A stretch of DNA of 64,000 bases from Acanthochlamys bracteata (GCA_019914995.1 CM034132.1:9356662-9420661), one strand, 5' to 3'; shown: positions 47,403 through 59,355, numbered from the stretch's first letter. A program made the numbers and translations. Notes: a model not told the origin generated them from the sequence alone.

Positions 47403-49589
47403 TCATTACGAATCTGTGATAGAGGAGTATTTTTACATCAAAAAGAAAAAAAAAAACAAGCTGAATTAGTTCATCTCACTATGTTTGTAAGTTTAAGAAT
47501 CGAAACACTGCTCTCTGTTTGTAGGAAAACAATGTAGTACGTTCATCTTTTATGCATTCCTGTTTAATGCTAAAGCTTCTTTGCTTTACCTATCACCTCT
47601 ACCTACAGAAAAGAGTTTTAAATAAATTATTCGTGGATGCGAGCACTTGGCGAGATCAAATATTAAAGTATCTCTACTAGAAATAAAAAAAGAACAGCAA
47701 TAAACTTATGGAATTGGAAAACTATTGTCTCCTTACAGGAATTTTTAGCTTTCATTGGCAGTTTGGCCCGATTATTGATTTGTTATTCAATTCTCCCTTG
47801 CATGATATAAACATTATTGTCTTAGTGATGACAGAAAGTTTATTTTTGAGTAGGCATTCAGTGACCAATTATAACTGATTATGTTCATGCTTCCCAGTTC
47901 CAGAAATTTCTAATTCTCACAACAAAAACACCCAAGACTTCACTGTCCTTGTATAATAGTTAGATTTCAACCAAGTGCGAGTATGACAACAACAAGAAGT
48001 TTTTGGATTTGCAGTGTGATAAGAAACGATACTCGCAAAATATATACAAGTGAATTCTGAATTACTAAAGAGTGCATTAGTTCATGAAAAAAGAAAAAGA
48101 AAAAGAATTAGAAAAATTGCAGAAACAGCAAGCAGAAAAAATAAGTAATTTTCGTGAAAAGAAAACACAAAGGAGAATGAAAGTCGTTACTTTGAAAGAC
48201 AAAGAAAATAAAAGAATATTCTTAGCGAAGTAAGAGCAAATCTTTAGAAGCAAATCATGACCTTCTCTTCTAGCCTGTCATTTTTGCACAAAATCGAATT
48301 CCAACACATCAAATTCCCAAATGACAAAAAAATAACAAAAAGAAAAAAAAATTCTAATACTTCAATTTAAACCAACAACAAAGTTCTTAATTGTCGAGTT
48401 GGGTTTGAGTTCAAGAAACTCCGATCTACTCAACACTGTCGCCATGAATACCGAAAGAATCAAATACCCTTGGATCTCAAATTTAGTTCTTACTATTTCT
48501 TAATTCAGAAAAATAAATTTGATTTAAAAATTTATTTTAAAATATCTTTTTTTAATTAATCCTAAATGACTCTGACCCAATCCTACTTATTTATGGGTAT
48601 AATGTTTGAATAAAACCGAATCAGTAAAGTTTTTTAACGATATTAATCGTCTTTTTAAAAAATATTTCTGAGTTACTGAACAACTAAATAAACTGTTGTT
48701 GTTAGTTGGGTATACTAACCTATGATATAACCAATTTAATTCTAATTCCATAGTTAAAAAACAGAGTAAAATGGTCAATATCACGAATTTAGTATTAAAC
48801 AACATCTAACAAGCAAGAAGCAGTTGGAATGATAGCTATGCTCGCTAAAATTCCGATGTCAATTTTAAATTTTATGATTTTATAATTTAACATTAACAAA
48901 ACGATCCTACGTGAAACAAGATCTTGATTTTACTTTCAATCCTTAAGATTTACAATCTTAATTCTGAAATTTTTAAGATCCTAATCTTACTTGCGATATT
49001 ACAATATCACTTTATAAGAAATCTTTATGAATCAGGAGAGCTCTCGGAGATTTTGCGCTAAGCTGGAATAGATAGAGAAGCTCCGTCATTCGTTCGTAAA
49101 GAGTGCAGTGGTGTTTAGTTTGTTCTGTGAAAAATATGTTATGAGAGCAAGAAATTATTCTTTGCGGTAGTATTTTTTTATTTTGAGGCAATAAAAATAA
49201 TTGCTCTTGGCCTAATTAATTGATTACTTAAAGAATTGTGTTTTATAAATATGAATATAACTATATAATGTGCATTTATAAAATAATAATATAATTAGGT
49301 TATGATAATGAGCTAAATGAATTATAAGAAATTGTTAATGATATAGTATATCTGAAGCACAAATATGAATTTTATTAAAATAAAATAAAATATAAGAAAA
49401 ATTATGTTTTAAATTTTCAACAATTTTGGTGAATTCTTTTTAAAAATTTAAAAACATTAAATAATTTTATTAAAAAAATCACCGATAAGTAAATCTTATG
49501 ATTTTACTTAAAATTTCGATTTTATGATCCTACACAAGCGAAACAATCCTACATAAAATTCTAATCTTGACAACCTTAATAATAGCTTA
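47403..49589. other. Intergenic region downstream of the kinase pseudogene
   Basis: Unique AT-rich sequence with no supported gene. GATCCTAC-type words occur in opposite orientation near 48900 and 49540, possibly marking the ends of an older insertion, but no convincing terminal repeat was found. Confidence 0.4.
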
Positions 49590-49808
49590 TTAAGACTTGG
49601 GATAATGACATTGTTGAATATTCAGTAACAGAAACTACGAGGATTATAAAGATGATTTAGAGCCTATTTGAGAGAGCTTTTTTTCCACTTTTCATTCCAC
49701 AAAAGTATTTTATATTTTTTTAATAAATCTTCTATAATATTTTACAGAATTTATTTAAAATTTTAAAAAGTATAAAAAATATTTTATATCGTAAGATCTT
49801 ATTATTAC

Positions 49809-49847
<39 letters not shown>

Positions 49848-51265
49848 GTTCAAGAAATTAGAACTTATTTTTCGAAATAGGACAAAAATACTCTATATTT
49901 TAGAAAAAAGTTTTTTTTTATAAGCACTCTCAAATATCTCCTTATTAAAAAATTTTGGATGATTACTTGGCTGTATATTGTCAGTCACAGAAATTATGAG
50001 AATTAGGGATGCTGACTTACTAAAAAATTTAGGATGATGATTTAGGTTGAATATTCAACAGTGATAGAAATTATTGAAATTTGAGAAGAAGATTATTTAT
50101 TAAAAGACTTTCGATAATTATTTGGGCTGAATATTCAGTCACAGAATTGCGAGGATTTTAAATGATTACTTATTAAATGACTTAGGATGTTGACTTGGGT
50201 TGAATATTCATCAGTAATAAAAATTATCGGACTGAAAATATTACTTATTAAAAGAATTCAGATAATTACTTAGGTTGTATATTTAATCACAAAAACTGTA
50301 AAACTTTGGGATGATAACTTAGGTTGAATATTCAATAGTGATAGTAATTGTTGGGACTTGAGACGAAGATTTATTAAAAGACTTCGAATAATTATTTGAA
50401 ATGTATATCGAGTCACAGAATTGCGAGAATTTAGGATGATTACTTACTAAAAGACTTGGGTTGAATATTCATCAGTAATAGAAATTATCCAGACTTGGAA
50501 AGAGCACTTGTTAAAGGAATTCGGATAATTACTTAGGTTGTATATTCAATCATAGAAAGTGCGAGGAATTTGAGATGATGACTTATTAAAAGATTTGGAA
50601 TGATGACTTGGGTTGAATATTCATCAGTGATAGAACTTGCCGGAACTTGGAAATATGACTAATTAAAGACTTCTGCAATTATTTGAATTGTATATTCCGT
50701 CACAGAATTTGCAAGAATTTGGAACGATGACTTACTAAAATGCTTGGGATGATGACTTAGGTTGAATATCGATCAATGATAGAAATCACTGGGTTGAAAA
50801 AATAACTCATTAAAATATCTCGGATAATTATTTGGGTGGTATATTCTGTGACAAAATTGTAAAAATTTAGGACGATGACTTGCTAAAAGACTTGGGATAA
50901 TGACTTAGATTGAATAATCATCAGTGATATAAATTATCGAGACTTGGAATGATGACTTACTAAAATGTTTGGGACGATGACTTAGGTTGAATATTCATCG
51001 GTGATAGGAATCACCGGGAGTTGGAAAGAAACTTATTAAAAGATCTCGGATAATTATTTGGGTGGTATATTCGGTCATAAAATTACAAAAATTTGGAACG
51101 AAGACTTGCTAAAAGACTTGAAAAAATGACTTAGATTGAATAGTCATCAATGACATAAATTATCGAGACTTGAAACGATGACTTACTAAACGATTTAGGA
51201 TGATGACTTGGATTTAGTATTCAGCGATAGAAATTGATAAGATTTAGGATGACGACTTACTAACC
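49590..51265. repeat. Degenerate tandem-repeat array, about 150-bp composite period
   Basis: Units of roughly 75-80 bp alternate between two forms. One contains GATGACTTAGGTTGAATATTCATCAGTGAT. The other contains GGATAATTATTTGGGTTGTA followed by TATTCAGTCACAGAATTGCG. TGAATATTCA-type words recur at 50201, 50325, 50462, 50614, 50763, 50911, 50988, 51137 and 51216, mostly about 150 bp apart, with two half-steps of about 77. Copies diverge by substitutions and small indels, and no frame stays open across units. The array is interrupted at its start by a MITE (49661-49941). Confidence 0.8.
49661..49941. mobile_element. MITE, family C, inserted in the tandem array
   Basis: The left end GCCTATTTGAGAGAGC and right end GCACTCTCAAATATCTCC are near-complementary. 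On either side the tandem-repeat text resumes (GATTATAAAGATGA... and ...TTATTAAAAAATTTTGGATG). An ATT microsatellite of about 17 units (49801-49856) lies in the middle. Confidence 0.65.
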
Positions 51266-51867
51266 ACTGCGCTTGGATTGCATCTAGTAACAGGAGAAGG
51301 AGGAAAGAAGGGGACAGTGAGGAAAGAGAGGAAAAGGAAAGAGAAAGATAATAACTTAATTTTATTTAGATATATTAATAATGGTAGAAAAAAGTAAAGA
51401 GTTAAACGTATTAGATTGATGGGTAAAGTAAATAAGTAATATAAAAAAATTATAAGTAAAAGACTAAAATGTTGTTTTCGCTATTGTATGCAAGTTTTTC
51501 TTTTAAAATTTTGACTATTAATTGCAATCTTTTTTTTGTTTTTTGTTTCGTTTTATTCATGAGAACTCACTAATTTCACTAGCTAATGGGAGATAATGCA
51601 TGACTCAAGTCAGTCTATATTATAACACTCGTCCTGATTTTCTCTAAAAAAAACTTTGGAGCCTTTCTTGTGGAGCTTGTTTCAAGATGCCAAATGCCAC
51701 TCAAATCATTACAAGTTACAACGTATACCGTAGACAGAGGGGAAGATAACTTGTCATATATATGGCAGAAATAAAAAATTACACATATTATGTTGCTTTA
51801 TGTTCAAACTTTTGCTGCATAAGTGAACCATATATAATTCACACACATTGTAAAACGCAAGGCGCAA

Positions 51868-54218
51868 CTAGACCTTGCTGAATGTTACAGGTTCATCTTC
51901 AGTAATAATAGACAGCTGGGATGGACCTTCTAAGATGGACTCTATTGTGGATGCAGCTTCTGGTGATGAATGAAAAGGTTTAGGCGGCAGGGTTAAGATA
52001 TCAACATTAGCTTCAAGCATCTCTATGACTTTACTCATTGGAGGGCGATCAATAGACCTCGTCTGAATGCACCATAGACCCACGACAGCCAGCTTCTTCT
52101 CTAGCTCATCAATCTCGAATGTCTCGCTTATTTCAGTCATGTTTTGTGTACTTAGACGATCGTAAATCCATGAAGGATAATATACTCGGCTCGATTGCTC
52201 TGCATGTGAATCCACATTCCTTCGTTTTCCTGCCATCTCAAGAAGTAACATTCCGAAACTATAAACATCTGACTTGTCTGATACAACACCAAAGTTTCTA
52301 GATATTAACTCAGGAGCTATGTATCCAATTGTGCCTCTTGCTGCACTGATGGTCGCTAAGCTGTAGTCCTTCGGGTACAATTTTGCGAGGCCAAAGTCTG
52401 CAACCTTTGGTGTCATGTTATGATCCAAGAGAATGTTATGTGGCTTTATATCGAAATGCAGAATGCGCATATCACAACCTCGATGTAAGTAATCAATTCC
52501 ACGAGCCACACCAAGTGCGATTTGATTGAGTTTCTCAGCTGCGAACTGTTGATCGGTTCCTTTCGAGAAAATGTACTTGTCTAACGAGCCATTTGGCATG
52601 AACTCATAAACTAGAGCTCTATCTGGTCCATCTGCGCAGTATCCTATGAGCTGAACAATGTTCATGTGGTGAATCCTACCAATGGTGGAGACTTCATTGA
52701 TGAACTCATCGCCATTAGTTTTCGAATTTCTAAGAACTTTAACTGCCAGTTTGTAATCACCTGGCAATGTTCCCACAAAAACCGATCCAAAGCCACCTTG
52801 CCCGAGTTTTTCCTTGAAATTGTTAGTGATTCCTATGATGTCAGCGTAAGAATACCTCGTTGGCATGAGAGAGTTTTGACTCTGCAGAAACTTCTCCACA
52901 TTATCGACCGGCGCAAACTTCTTCCAAGCTGTGTGTGCGAGGAACCCCATAGTAACAAGAGGGTGTAAAATTATTCTGGCAAATACACCAATCACTGACA
53001 AGGAATAAAATCGAAATTGGTGAAAGATGATCAAAGATGCATTGTAGAATCATACTTAATTATTTGAACCGCCTACCTATTTGAAATAAAATGATATCGA
53101 GCAAAACAATCATTATTACTGCGAGATTGAAAGTGAGATGTGAATGCTCATACGTGCTTGCATAAAAGCACCCTAAAAAAGCAACTTGCGCTGAAAGGAG
53201 TGGGGGAAACCTCCAGATGCTGAAACATAACTCGGTATAAGATTCATTAAGGGAGTCAAGAAGGTTCATAACATAAAGAGAAAAGAATTTAAATACCTTC
53301 TGAACGGAAAGATAGCAGGAACAGCTATTAGATTAATGAGATCACTTTCTTTCCAGCACATGAGCAAGGCCATGTGTATGTGTATTGGTCTCCTTATCCA
53401 TTCAACAACAAAACCATACTCTGACATTTCCTCAAGTATATCCATACCGGAGCTGACTATGCGATGTTGGGGAGTGACTTCGAAATTAAATTTTTCTGAA
53501 ATAAAAAATAGTTTAAAATTTTTTTAAATAATTTTTTATTTTTTATTTAAAAATAATAAAATAAATAATAATAAAATTTAAAAAAATCTATAAAAGATTG
53601 TAAAAGATTTATTTAGAAGTATGTAAATGAAAAATTGTAATAAAGATGAATTTATAAGCAATGCTAAACATCACCTTTGCTAGGCGCGGGCGCGACTCTG
53701 ATTAACCTGCATGCCTTGGGAAGGACTGGCAACATATCATCTGTTCCCCAAAAATATGAATAGTACACGTATATACCATTTCCAGTGAGACAAGGAACCG
53801 GTATGTAGTCCTTCGGTATATAGTTCTCGGGTGTAAAATGAATATTCATATAGACTTCTTCGGTGCAGTTGACAAAATAGATCCAGTAACCATAAAAAGA
53901 AAAATAATCAGAAGAAAGATAATCAGACAGGGAAGCAAGGGTTGGAAGTCGGCAAGGACCACTAGCCACATTAATATCCACAAGCGTCAGTTGCCAAAAG
54001 GTGTAATTGATCTCCTTCACATAGTACTTGCCTGAGTTGAGAGTGAAGATCGTGTTGTTGCCTTGGCACTCGAGATCAAATTTCCCGCACTCTCGCTGAT
54101 CCTCTTGTAAGCGAAATGGATAGGTAATGCTGAGGTTCCCACAGGAAGATGGGGAGCAGCTTTTAGCAAGAGCAGTGCTGGTGCTGCACAGGAAACCAAA
54201 AAGGAATAGAGAAATCAT
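51868..54218 (-). CDS. LRK10L-type receptor-like protein kinase (GUB_WAK ectodomain)
   Basis: Proposed exons 54218-53675, 53495-53297, 53219-53077 and 52994-51868 join in phase to 670 aa. A signal peptide (MISLFLFGFLCSTSTALA) precedes a Cys-rich galacturonan-binding-like domain (SCSPSSCGNLSITYPFRL, CGKFDLECQGNN). A second ectodomain part (MDILEEMSEYGFVVEWIRR) and a membrane segment (NLAVIMIVLLDIILFQI, about 276-294) follow. The kinase has loop GQGGFG (360-365), Lys 381, catalytic HFDIKPHN (475-482; non-RD, Phe before Asp), DFG (495-497) and GTIGYIAPE, so it looks active. LRK10L kinases resemble wheat Lr10-locus kinases and are candidate defence or cell-wall sensors. The start is the ATG at 54218 that opens the signal peptide. 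Intron 1 consists almost wholly of a MITE; without splicing, exon 1 would run into a stop within that element and the protein would be a soluble ectodomain. The gene diverges from its neighbour across 540 bp. Confidence 0.85.
53463..53670. mobile_element. MITE, family A, apparently serving as an intron of the receptor kinase
   Basis: The ends GATGTTGGGGAGTGACTTCG and ATTTATAAGCAATGCTAAAC plus ATC are imperfect inverted repeats of the family-A terminus. It interrupts ectodomain coding sequence. On the minus strand a donor AAAG|GTGATG at the left junction (53675/53674) and an acceptor TTATTTCAG (53496) within the element would remove most of it. About 30 bp of MITE sequence would stay as coding. 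Confidence 0.6.
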
Positions 54219-54758
54219 CAGCGTACTGTTCTTCTCGGTTTGATTATGCTGCAAATGTTTGAACTTAGAAGCAACTTAATTATGTGGGACTAATATAACA
54301 GTGTGGACATCTTCAACATTACTCTTTAACAATTACATCAACTTTCTAGACACGCAATCAACAAGAAAGACTGAAGAAACTGCCATTGCCTTCATTGTCA
54401 TCGTATACTAGTCGTCATAATTAGACGAAGACTGCAATCGAACTTATGATATAACAAATTTTAATTCTAATTTGATAGTAGGAAAAACGAGCTTTTTAAT
54501 AAAAATGCTTGATATCACAAATTCAGTCACTGAGGATGTTTTCATTTGCCTACTTGTATTTGCTTACACTTTTGTTCCTTTGCTATGGACTTTGACTTAT
54601 TAGAAGTCTTTTGTCATTAAGTGTAGTCTACCGCGCCAGTCAACAACGAAATTTCTGCAGGTTCTTTTTTTCTACAACGAGAACTATGTGTTAGTACTTA
54701 GAAGCACCTGCAACTTTAATGCACCTCCTGCTAGCTGCTTGTTGTTTCATTGTTCCGT
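54219..54758. promoter_or_regulatory. Divergent promoter shared by two receptor kinases
   Basis: Only 540 bp separate the start codons of the minus-strand kinase (54218) and the plus-strand kinase (54759). It contains two W-box cores, TTGACT at 54592-54597 and its reverse complement AGTCAA at 54638-54643, which are WRKY-binding elements common in defence-gene promoters. No separate gene is seen. Confidence 0.5.
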
Positions 54759-57700
54759 ATGACGATACAGGATATCTTATGTGTTGCTCTCTTGCTACTT
54801 CTCAACTTTGCTGCATCTAGCTGTGGAGAAGTGATAATCAGTGAATTCTTCAAAGAATGCCCGCCAACAAGGTGTGGTGGACATGCTAAGGGTCCTGTGA
54901 TCAGGTACCCACTGCGTTCCGATTCAAGTCCTGAGAAATGTGGCATGGAGAACACTGGTCTCTCATGCTCTCGAAACCGAACTATACTTAGGTCATCATC
55001 AGGTGATGCATTGAGTCTTTCACTAACTGGGGACATTCTTCATGCATCTGGGGCAAGTGATTTGAGTGGATTTTCTTCACTGTTTTGGTTATCTTTATCC
55101 AATTTGGCTAATTAAACTAGTTGTTCTCATATAACTGTTTCTTAAGTTTAAATGTTTCCTTGTTTTTAAGTTTCTGTATTGGATTGCTGTGTGTTTCCAA
55201 AGGTGATTCTTATTTTGTTTCTAAGCAGGTGAGTTCGAGGTCACTGAAATCGACTATGAGGGGCAGGCTATAAAGATCACAAATGGTTCATTGAACAGCA
55301 GCTGCCCCCTACAAGCTGCTATTGATATATCAGAGACACTCCTTACAAGACGTTATTCACTATGCCCCCTACAAGCAGCTACCCCTATGTCAGAAGCGAT
55401 CCTTACAAGACGTTATTCACTATGTTCTGAAAATTTACGTGTGCTCAATTGCTCGACAAGGTTAAACGTGGAGCACTACGGTGGTGCAGTAGCAGGCCCC
55501 TTCTCTTGCTTGATTGGCAACTTCGGCTATGTCTACGCTGCACGTGCCTTTCTATCAATGCACGACCTGCCTTCTGGTGCTTGTCAGTGGATAACCAATG
55601 CATCATTACCAAGTTCCCAGACGAATAACTCTAAAGATACAGGAGCCTTGTTGTCGGCTTTTTCTCATGTTCCAGAATTCACTTTATTCTTCAACTCGAC
55701 TTTAGGACTTGATTGCCCAGTATGTGAGTCCTATGGAGGGCACTGCGGGTTTGATTGGGGAGCTAAGCACACAACATGTATTCCAGTCATGAACAATCAT
55801 CATGGTAAGTCTGCAAGTCCTTGTTTCTTGAGTTAGAGCATCTTATGCAGTAAGCAAGAGCCACCTTGGGTACTTGTGTTCACTAGTTTTCCCCTCTATC
55901 TCAAAGGGCCAATAATTTCAGGGCATGGTCCCTATTTCAATGGTTCTTACATTGATTTTTTTAGATACTATCGATATCAAATGGATATATATTCTTATAT
56001 GTGTTTTGGTCTCTGTTTGTTATTTAAATCTGAGAGTTGATTCACTTTAACATCCTGTAAACAGTATCCATTGAAACTAAAAGTTTCTTCGAGGACTGTC
56101 CCCCAAAGACGTGCAGCAGTGAAGGCCCAATAGTCAGGTTTCCGTTAAGCTTGGAATCTAGTCCCGGTCACTGCGGTTTAAAGAATACTGGCCTCTACTG
56201 CTCTGACAACCAGACTATGATCAAATTTCCTTCAGGTGCTTGTAATCATCGTTTTATCGATTCTTACATGTAAATAGCATCTTAGATTTTAGTTTATCTT
56301 GTCAGGTACGTACGAAGTTACCGCCATCGATTATGCGGCGGAGCTCATAACAATTAAAAGCAGTTCACGGAGTAGCAGTGGATGCTTGCTCAGAGACTTC
56401 GCTTCCACTGGAATACCAGATACATCAATTTTTGGTGCTCGAACGGTTGTCATAATGAACTGCTCTGTGAATCTAACACTGGAGGACTATCATGGCCGTG
56501 TAAGCGGACCCTTCTCATGCTTCACTGGTGTAGTTGGCTCTGTCTATGCTGCAGAATTTAGCGTGGGATTAGAAGAGATCCCTCAAGGATCATGTTCCAA
56601 GATCTCGAATGCAGCAGTCTCTCTACCAATCCTAACGGAGGACTTAGGTCGACAGCAAAAGTTAAGTTTACGCTGGTCAAATTCAATTGAAGGCGCTTGG
56701 CGCGAGGGAAATGAACTTCTATATGCAGATTGCCGTAGTTGCGAGGCAAATGGACTGCAATGCGGGTTTAAGTGGTCAGGAAATTGTTACGTTTGCATAG
56801 CGATTGATTCAGATCGTAGGCGCTCGTGGCCAGGTAGTTATCAGATAATAGCATATCCATTATAAGGTTGTTTTTATCTCTGAACTACATACACATTGTG
56901 ACTTGTGTTTCTAAGGTGTGTTCATTATAAACTATTACTCAAGGCTGACATATGTTCTCTTCCACAGGCTGTCATGTGGCACTGATAACAGGTATGCGCC
57001 AAAAACATTAGAGTCGATTTTAATCAAGTAGTTATAACTTACTTGAGCTTGTTCGACTTCAAGCGTTACAATGGTTACTAAACAATTCCTATAAATCGAG
57101 AAAATCAATCCACCTGAGCTAATGAATTGCAATCTTTCTTTGTTGTGCAGGCATCTCGATCGGGGTATTTGTTGCTCTTGTGTTGGCAGGTTACCTATAT
57201 TGGGCATGTATTTATGGAAAACATGACAACGAGAAGGAAATAAGTCTGAGAGTTGAAAATTTTCTGGCAACTTACAAAGCTGCAAAACCAACTAGATACA
57301 GTTATAGTGATATAAAAAGGATAACTAAAAGATTTAAACAGAGAATTGGACAAGGTGGCTTCGGAAGTGTTTACAAAGGGGAGCTGGCCAATGGGATTCC
57401 TGTTGCAGTAAAGATGCTTGAGCATTCCGTAAGAGATGGGGAAGACTTCATCAATGAGGTGGCTACTATCGGAAGGATACACCATTTCAATGTGGTTCGA
57501 CTTCTAGGCTTTTGCTCTGAAGGATCAAGGCGTGTGCTTGTTTATGAATTCTTGTCTAACGAATCACTTGAGAAGTTCATCTTTTGGAAAGAAGGCGTGA
57601 ACTCAGAAGGACCTTTCAGCTTAGACAAGTTACTCAGCATTGCGGTAGGGGTAGCTCAAGGAATTGAATATTTGCATCAAGGTTGCAACCTACGAATTCT

Positions 57701-58202
57701 TCACTTTGACATCAAACCGCATAACATCTTGCTGGACCATAACTTCAATCCAAAACTCTCAGACTTTGGGCTCGCTAAATTGTGCTCAAAAGATCAAAGT
57801 ATTGTGACAATGACAACTGCAAGAGGCACAATGGGATACATAGCACCTGAGATCTACTCCAGAAATTTTGGAACAGTCTCATACAAGTCAGACGTTTATA
57901 GTTTCGGGATGCTGCTATTTGAAATGGTTAACGGCAAAAGGAATGTAGACCCACAAACTGCTGATCAGAATGAAGTCTATTTTCCAGAGTGGATATACGA
58001 GAGATTGGTGCAATGCCAAAATCTTGGTACGGGCATGGATACAGAATGCAATGATGATATAGAGAAAAAACTTCTAATGGTCGCGTTGTGGTGCATTCAG
58101 TGGAACCCTGCCGATCGGCCTTCGATGACAAGAGTTGTTCAGATGCTGGTGGGTGATTTGGAGAGCATAACCATGCCACCAAAACCTTTTGTTTCATCTT
58201 AA
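54759..58202 (+). CDS. LRK10L-type receptor-like kinase with two tandem ectodomain modules
   Basis: Six exons (54759-55002, 55229-55804, 56065-56235, 56306-56833, 56968-56991, 57151-58202) join with every junction in phase 1, giving 864 aa. After a signal peptide (ILCVALLLLLNFAASS) the ectodomain has module 1 (ECPPTRCGGHAKGPVIRYPL to CESYGGHCGF, exons 1-2) and module 2 (DCPPKTCSSEGPIVRFPL to CRSCEANGLQCGF, exons 3-4). Each is a GUB_WAK_bind plus WAK-associated C-terminal unit. A membrane segment (about 515-537) is followed by a complete kinase: GQGGFG 581-586, Lys 602, HFDIKPHN at 699-706 (non-RD), DFG 719-721, GTMGYIAPE, and the C-terminal WCIQWNPADRPSM. Exon 2 also has an in-frame 60-bp tandem duplication (55304-55363 and 55364-55423; CPLQAA...LLTRRYSL). 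Family members usually have one module. Exon-pair duplication is the likely origin. Ligand unknown. Confidence 0.92.
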
Positions 58203-58563
58203 CTTATCCTTCAGGCAATAAATAAAAACTCTTGCTATGACTTGAGTCTTTGTTTCTAGAAACTTTGGTCTGTAACTCTTTATCGGCAAACTATACATGA
58301 AAAATCAAGACAGTAGTATATTTCTAGAATGTATAATCTCCTTTCATTTTCTTAATCTTTTCTTGTTCAAAATTACATGAAAATTGGATGTACAAGCAAA
58401 GTGTGGGAAGACTTTTGAAACTTCTAAGGAAATTTCTTTTTTTTTTTTGTCATTCAAGACTTCCACATTTTGTACATTTTCTACTAGGAAGTCCTGGTTT
58501 AAATTTTCTCTCAAGTCTTCAGTGACAGTAGTACCAAAGACTTTGGGACAACGAGACTTTAGA

Positions 58564-58814
58564 AGATGTTTGAAAATATTTATAAAAATTAAAATTTTTA
58601 ATAAAAAATATTTAAAAATTTTTTAAAAATAAATCCTAATTTTTTATCTAAAATATTATGATGTTTATGATTTTTAAAAGAATTTTAATAGTACAAAAAA
58701 ATTTTACTTCATAAAAAATTTTTATTATTTTTTTAAAAATAAAATTTATTTTTCAAACTTCTTTAAATATTTTTTTAAAAAAAATCTCTTTTCAATAGGT
58801 ACTTTCAAATGTCC
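58564..58814. mobile_element. MITE, family C
   Basis: The left end GATGTTTGAAAATATTTATA and the right end CAATAGGTACTTTCAAATGT plus CC are inverted repeats with a few mismatches. Related copies lie at 49661-49941, 37905-38125 and 63470-63770. Confidence 0.6.
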
Positions 58815-59004
58815 ACCAAGTTTCAAAGTTCAGACCACTAAAAAACACTGCAGCTGTTGCACTTGTATGAATCGCACAACGAATGCAGCGAATAAATTCC
58901 GGCACCAGTATCACAGTATGTAACTAATTAATTGACCAAGAAAAATTGGAACACAAAAAAACAAAGCCCGCAACTTTTGACCAAAACGGCGTAGATAAAC
59001 AATC

Positions 59005-59269
59005 TTAGGAGTAGTTTGAGATTACTATAAAATGAAGTTTTTGTGAAATAAAAAATATTTTTGTTCTTTTTGAAAAACGAGTTTTATTTTTTTTACTTCA
59101 AAAAATATAATAAAAATATGCAATAAAAAGATCTCATTCCGTAGAATTTTTTTACACTTTCTAAATTTTTAAATAAATTTTTTATATATTTATAAAATAT
59201 ATATTGAAAAATGTAAAATGGAGAATTGAAAAATTGAGTTGGGGATAAGCAATCCCAAACAACCCCTTA
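59005..59269. mobile_element. MITE, family A, about 90 bp upstream of the transporter start
   Basis: The left end TTAGGAGTAGTTTGAGATTA and right end GCAATCCCAAACAACCCCTT are well-matched inverted repeats. This is the clearest copy of the family's termini in the window. It sits directly upstream of the transporter leader and may contribute promoter sequence. Confidence 0.7.
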
Positions 59270-59355
59270 CTAATATTCAGCACGAGCGTTCTCCTCTCTT
59301 CAGCAAGCTCAGTAAAAGCTCAACCTTTACCTGACCTTGTCTTGCCTTGCCTACC

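Larger units (their letters stand above)
58203..59355. other. Intergenic region with two MITEs
   Basis: The kinase 3' flank is followed by two small elements (58564-58814 and 59005-59269) and the transporter 5' region, which includes a CT-rich leader near 59285-59310. No further gene. Confidence 0.5.

Noticed and set aside
48855-49590. Transposon bounded by GATCCTAC words
   Set aside because: The inverted words are short and there is no target-site duplication; reported only as a remark.
49590-51265. CRISPR-like array
   Set aside because: Repeats are degenerate, without constant repeats and unique spacers, and the genome is a plant's.
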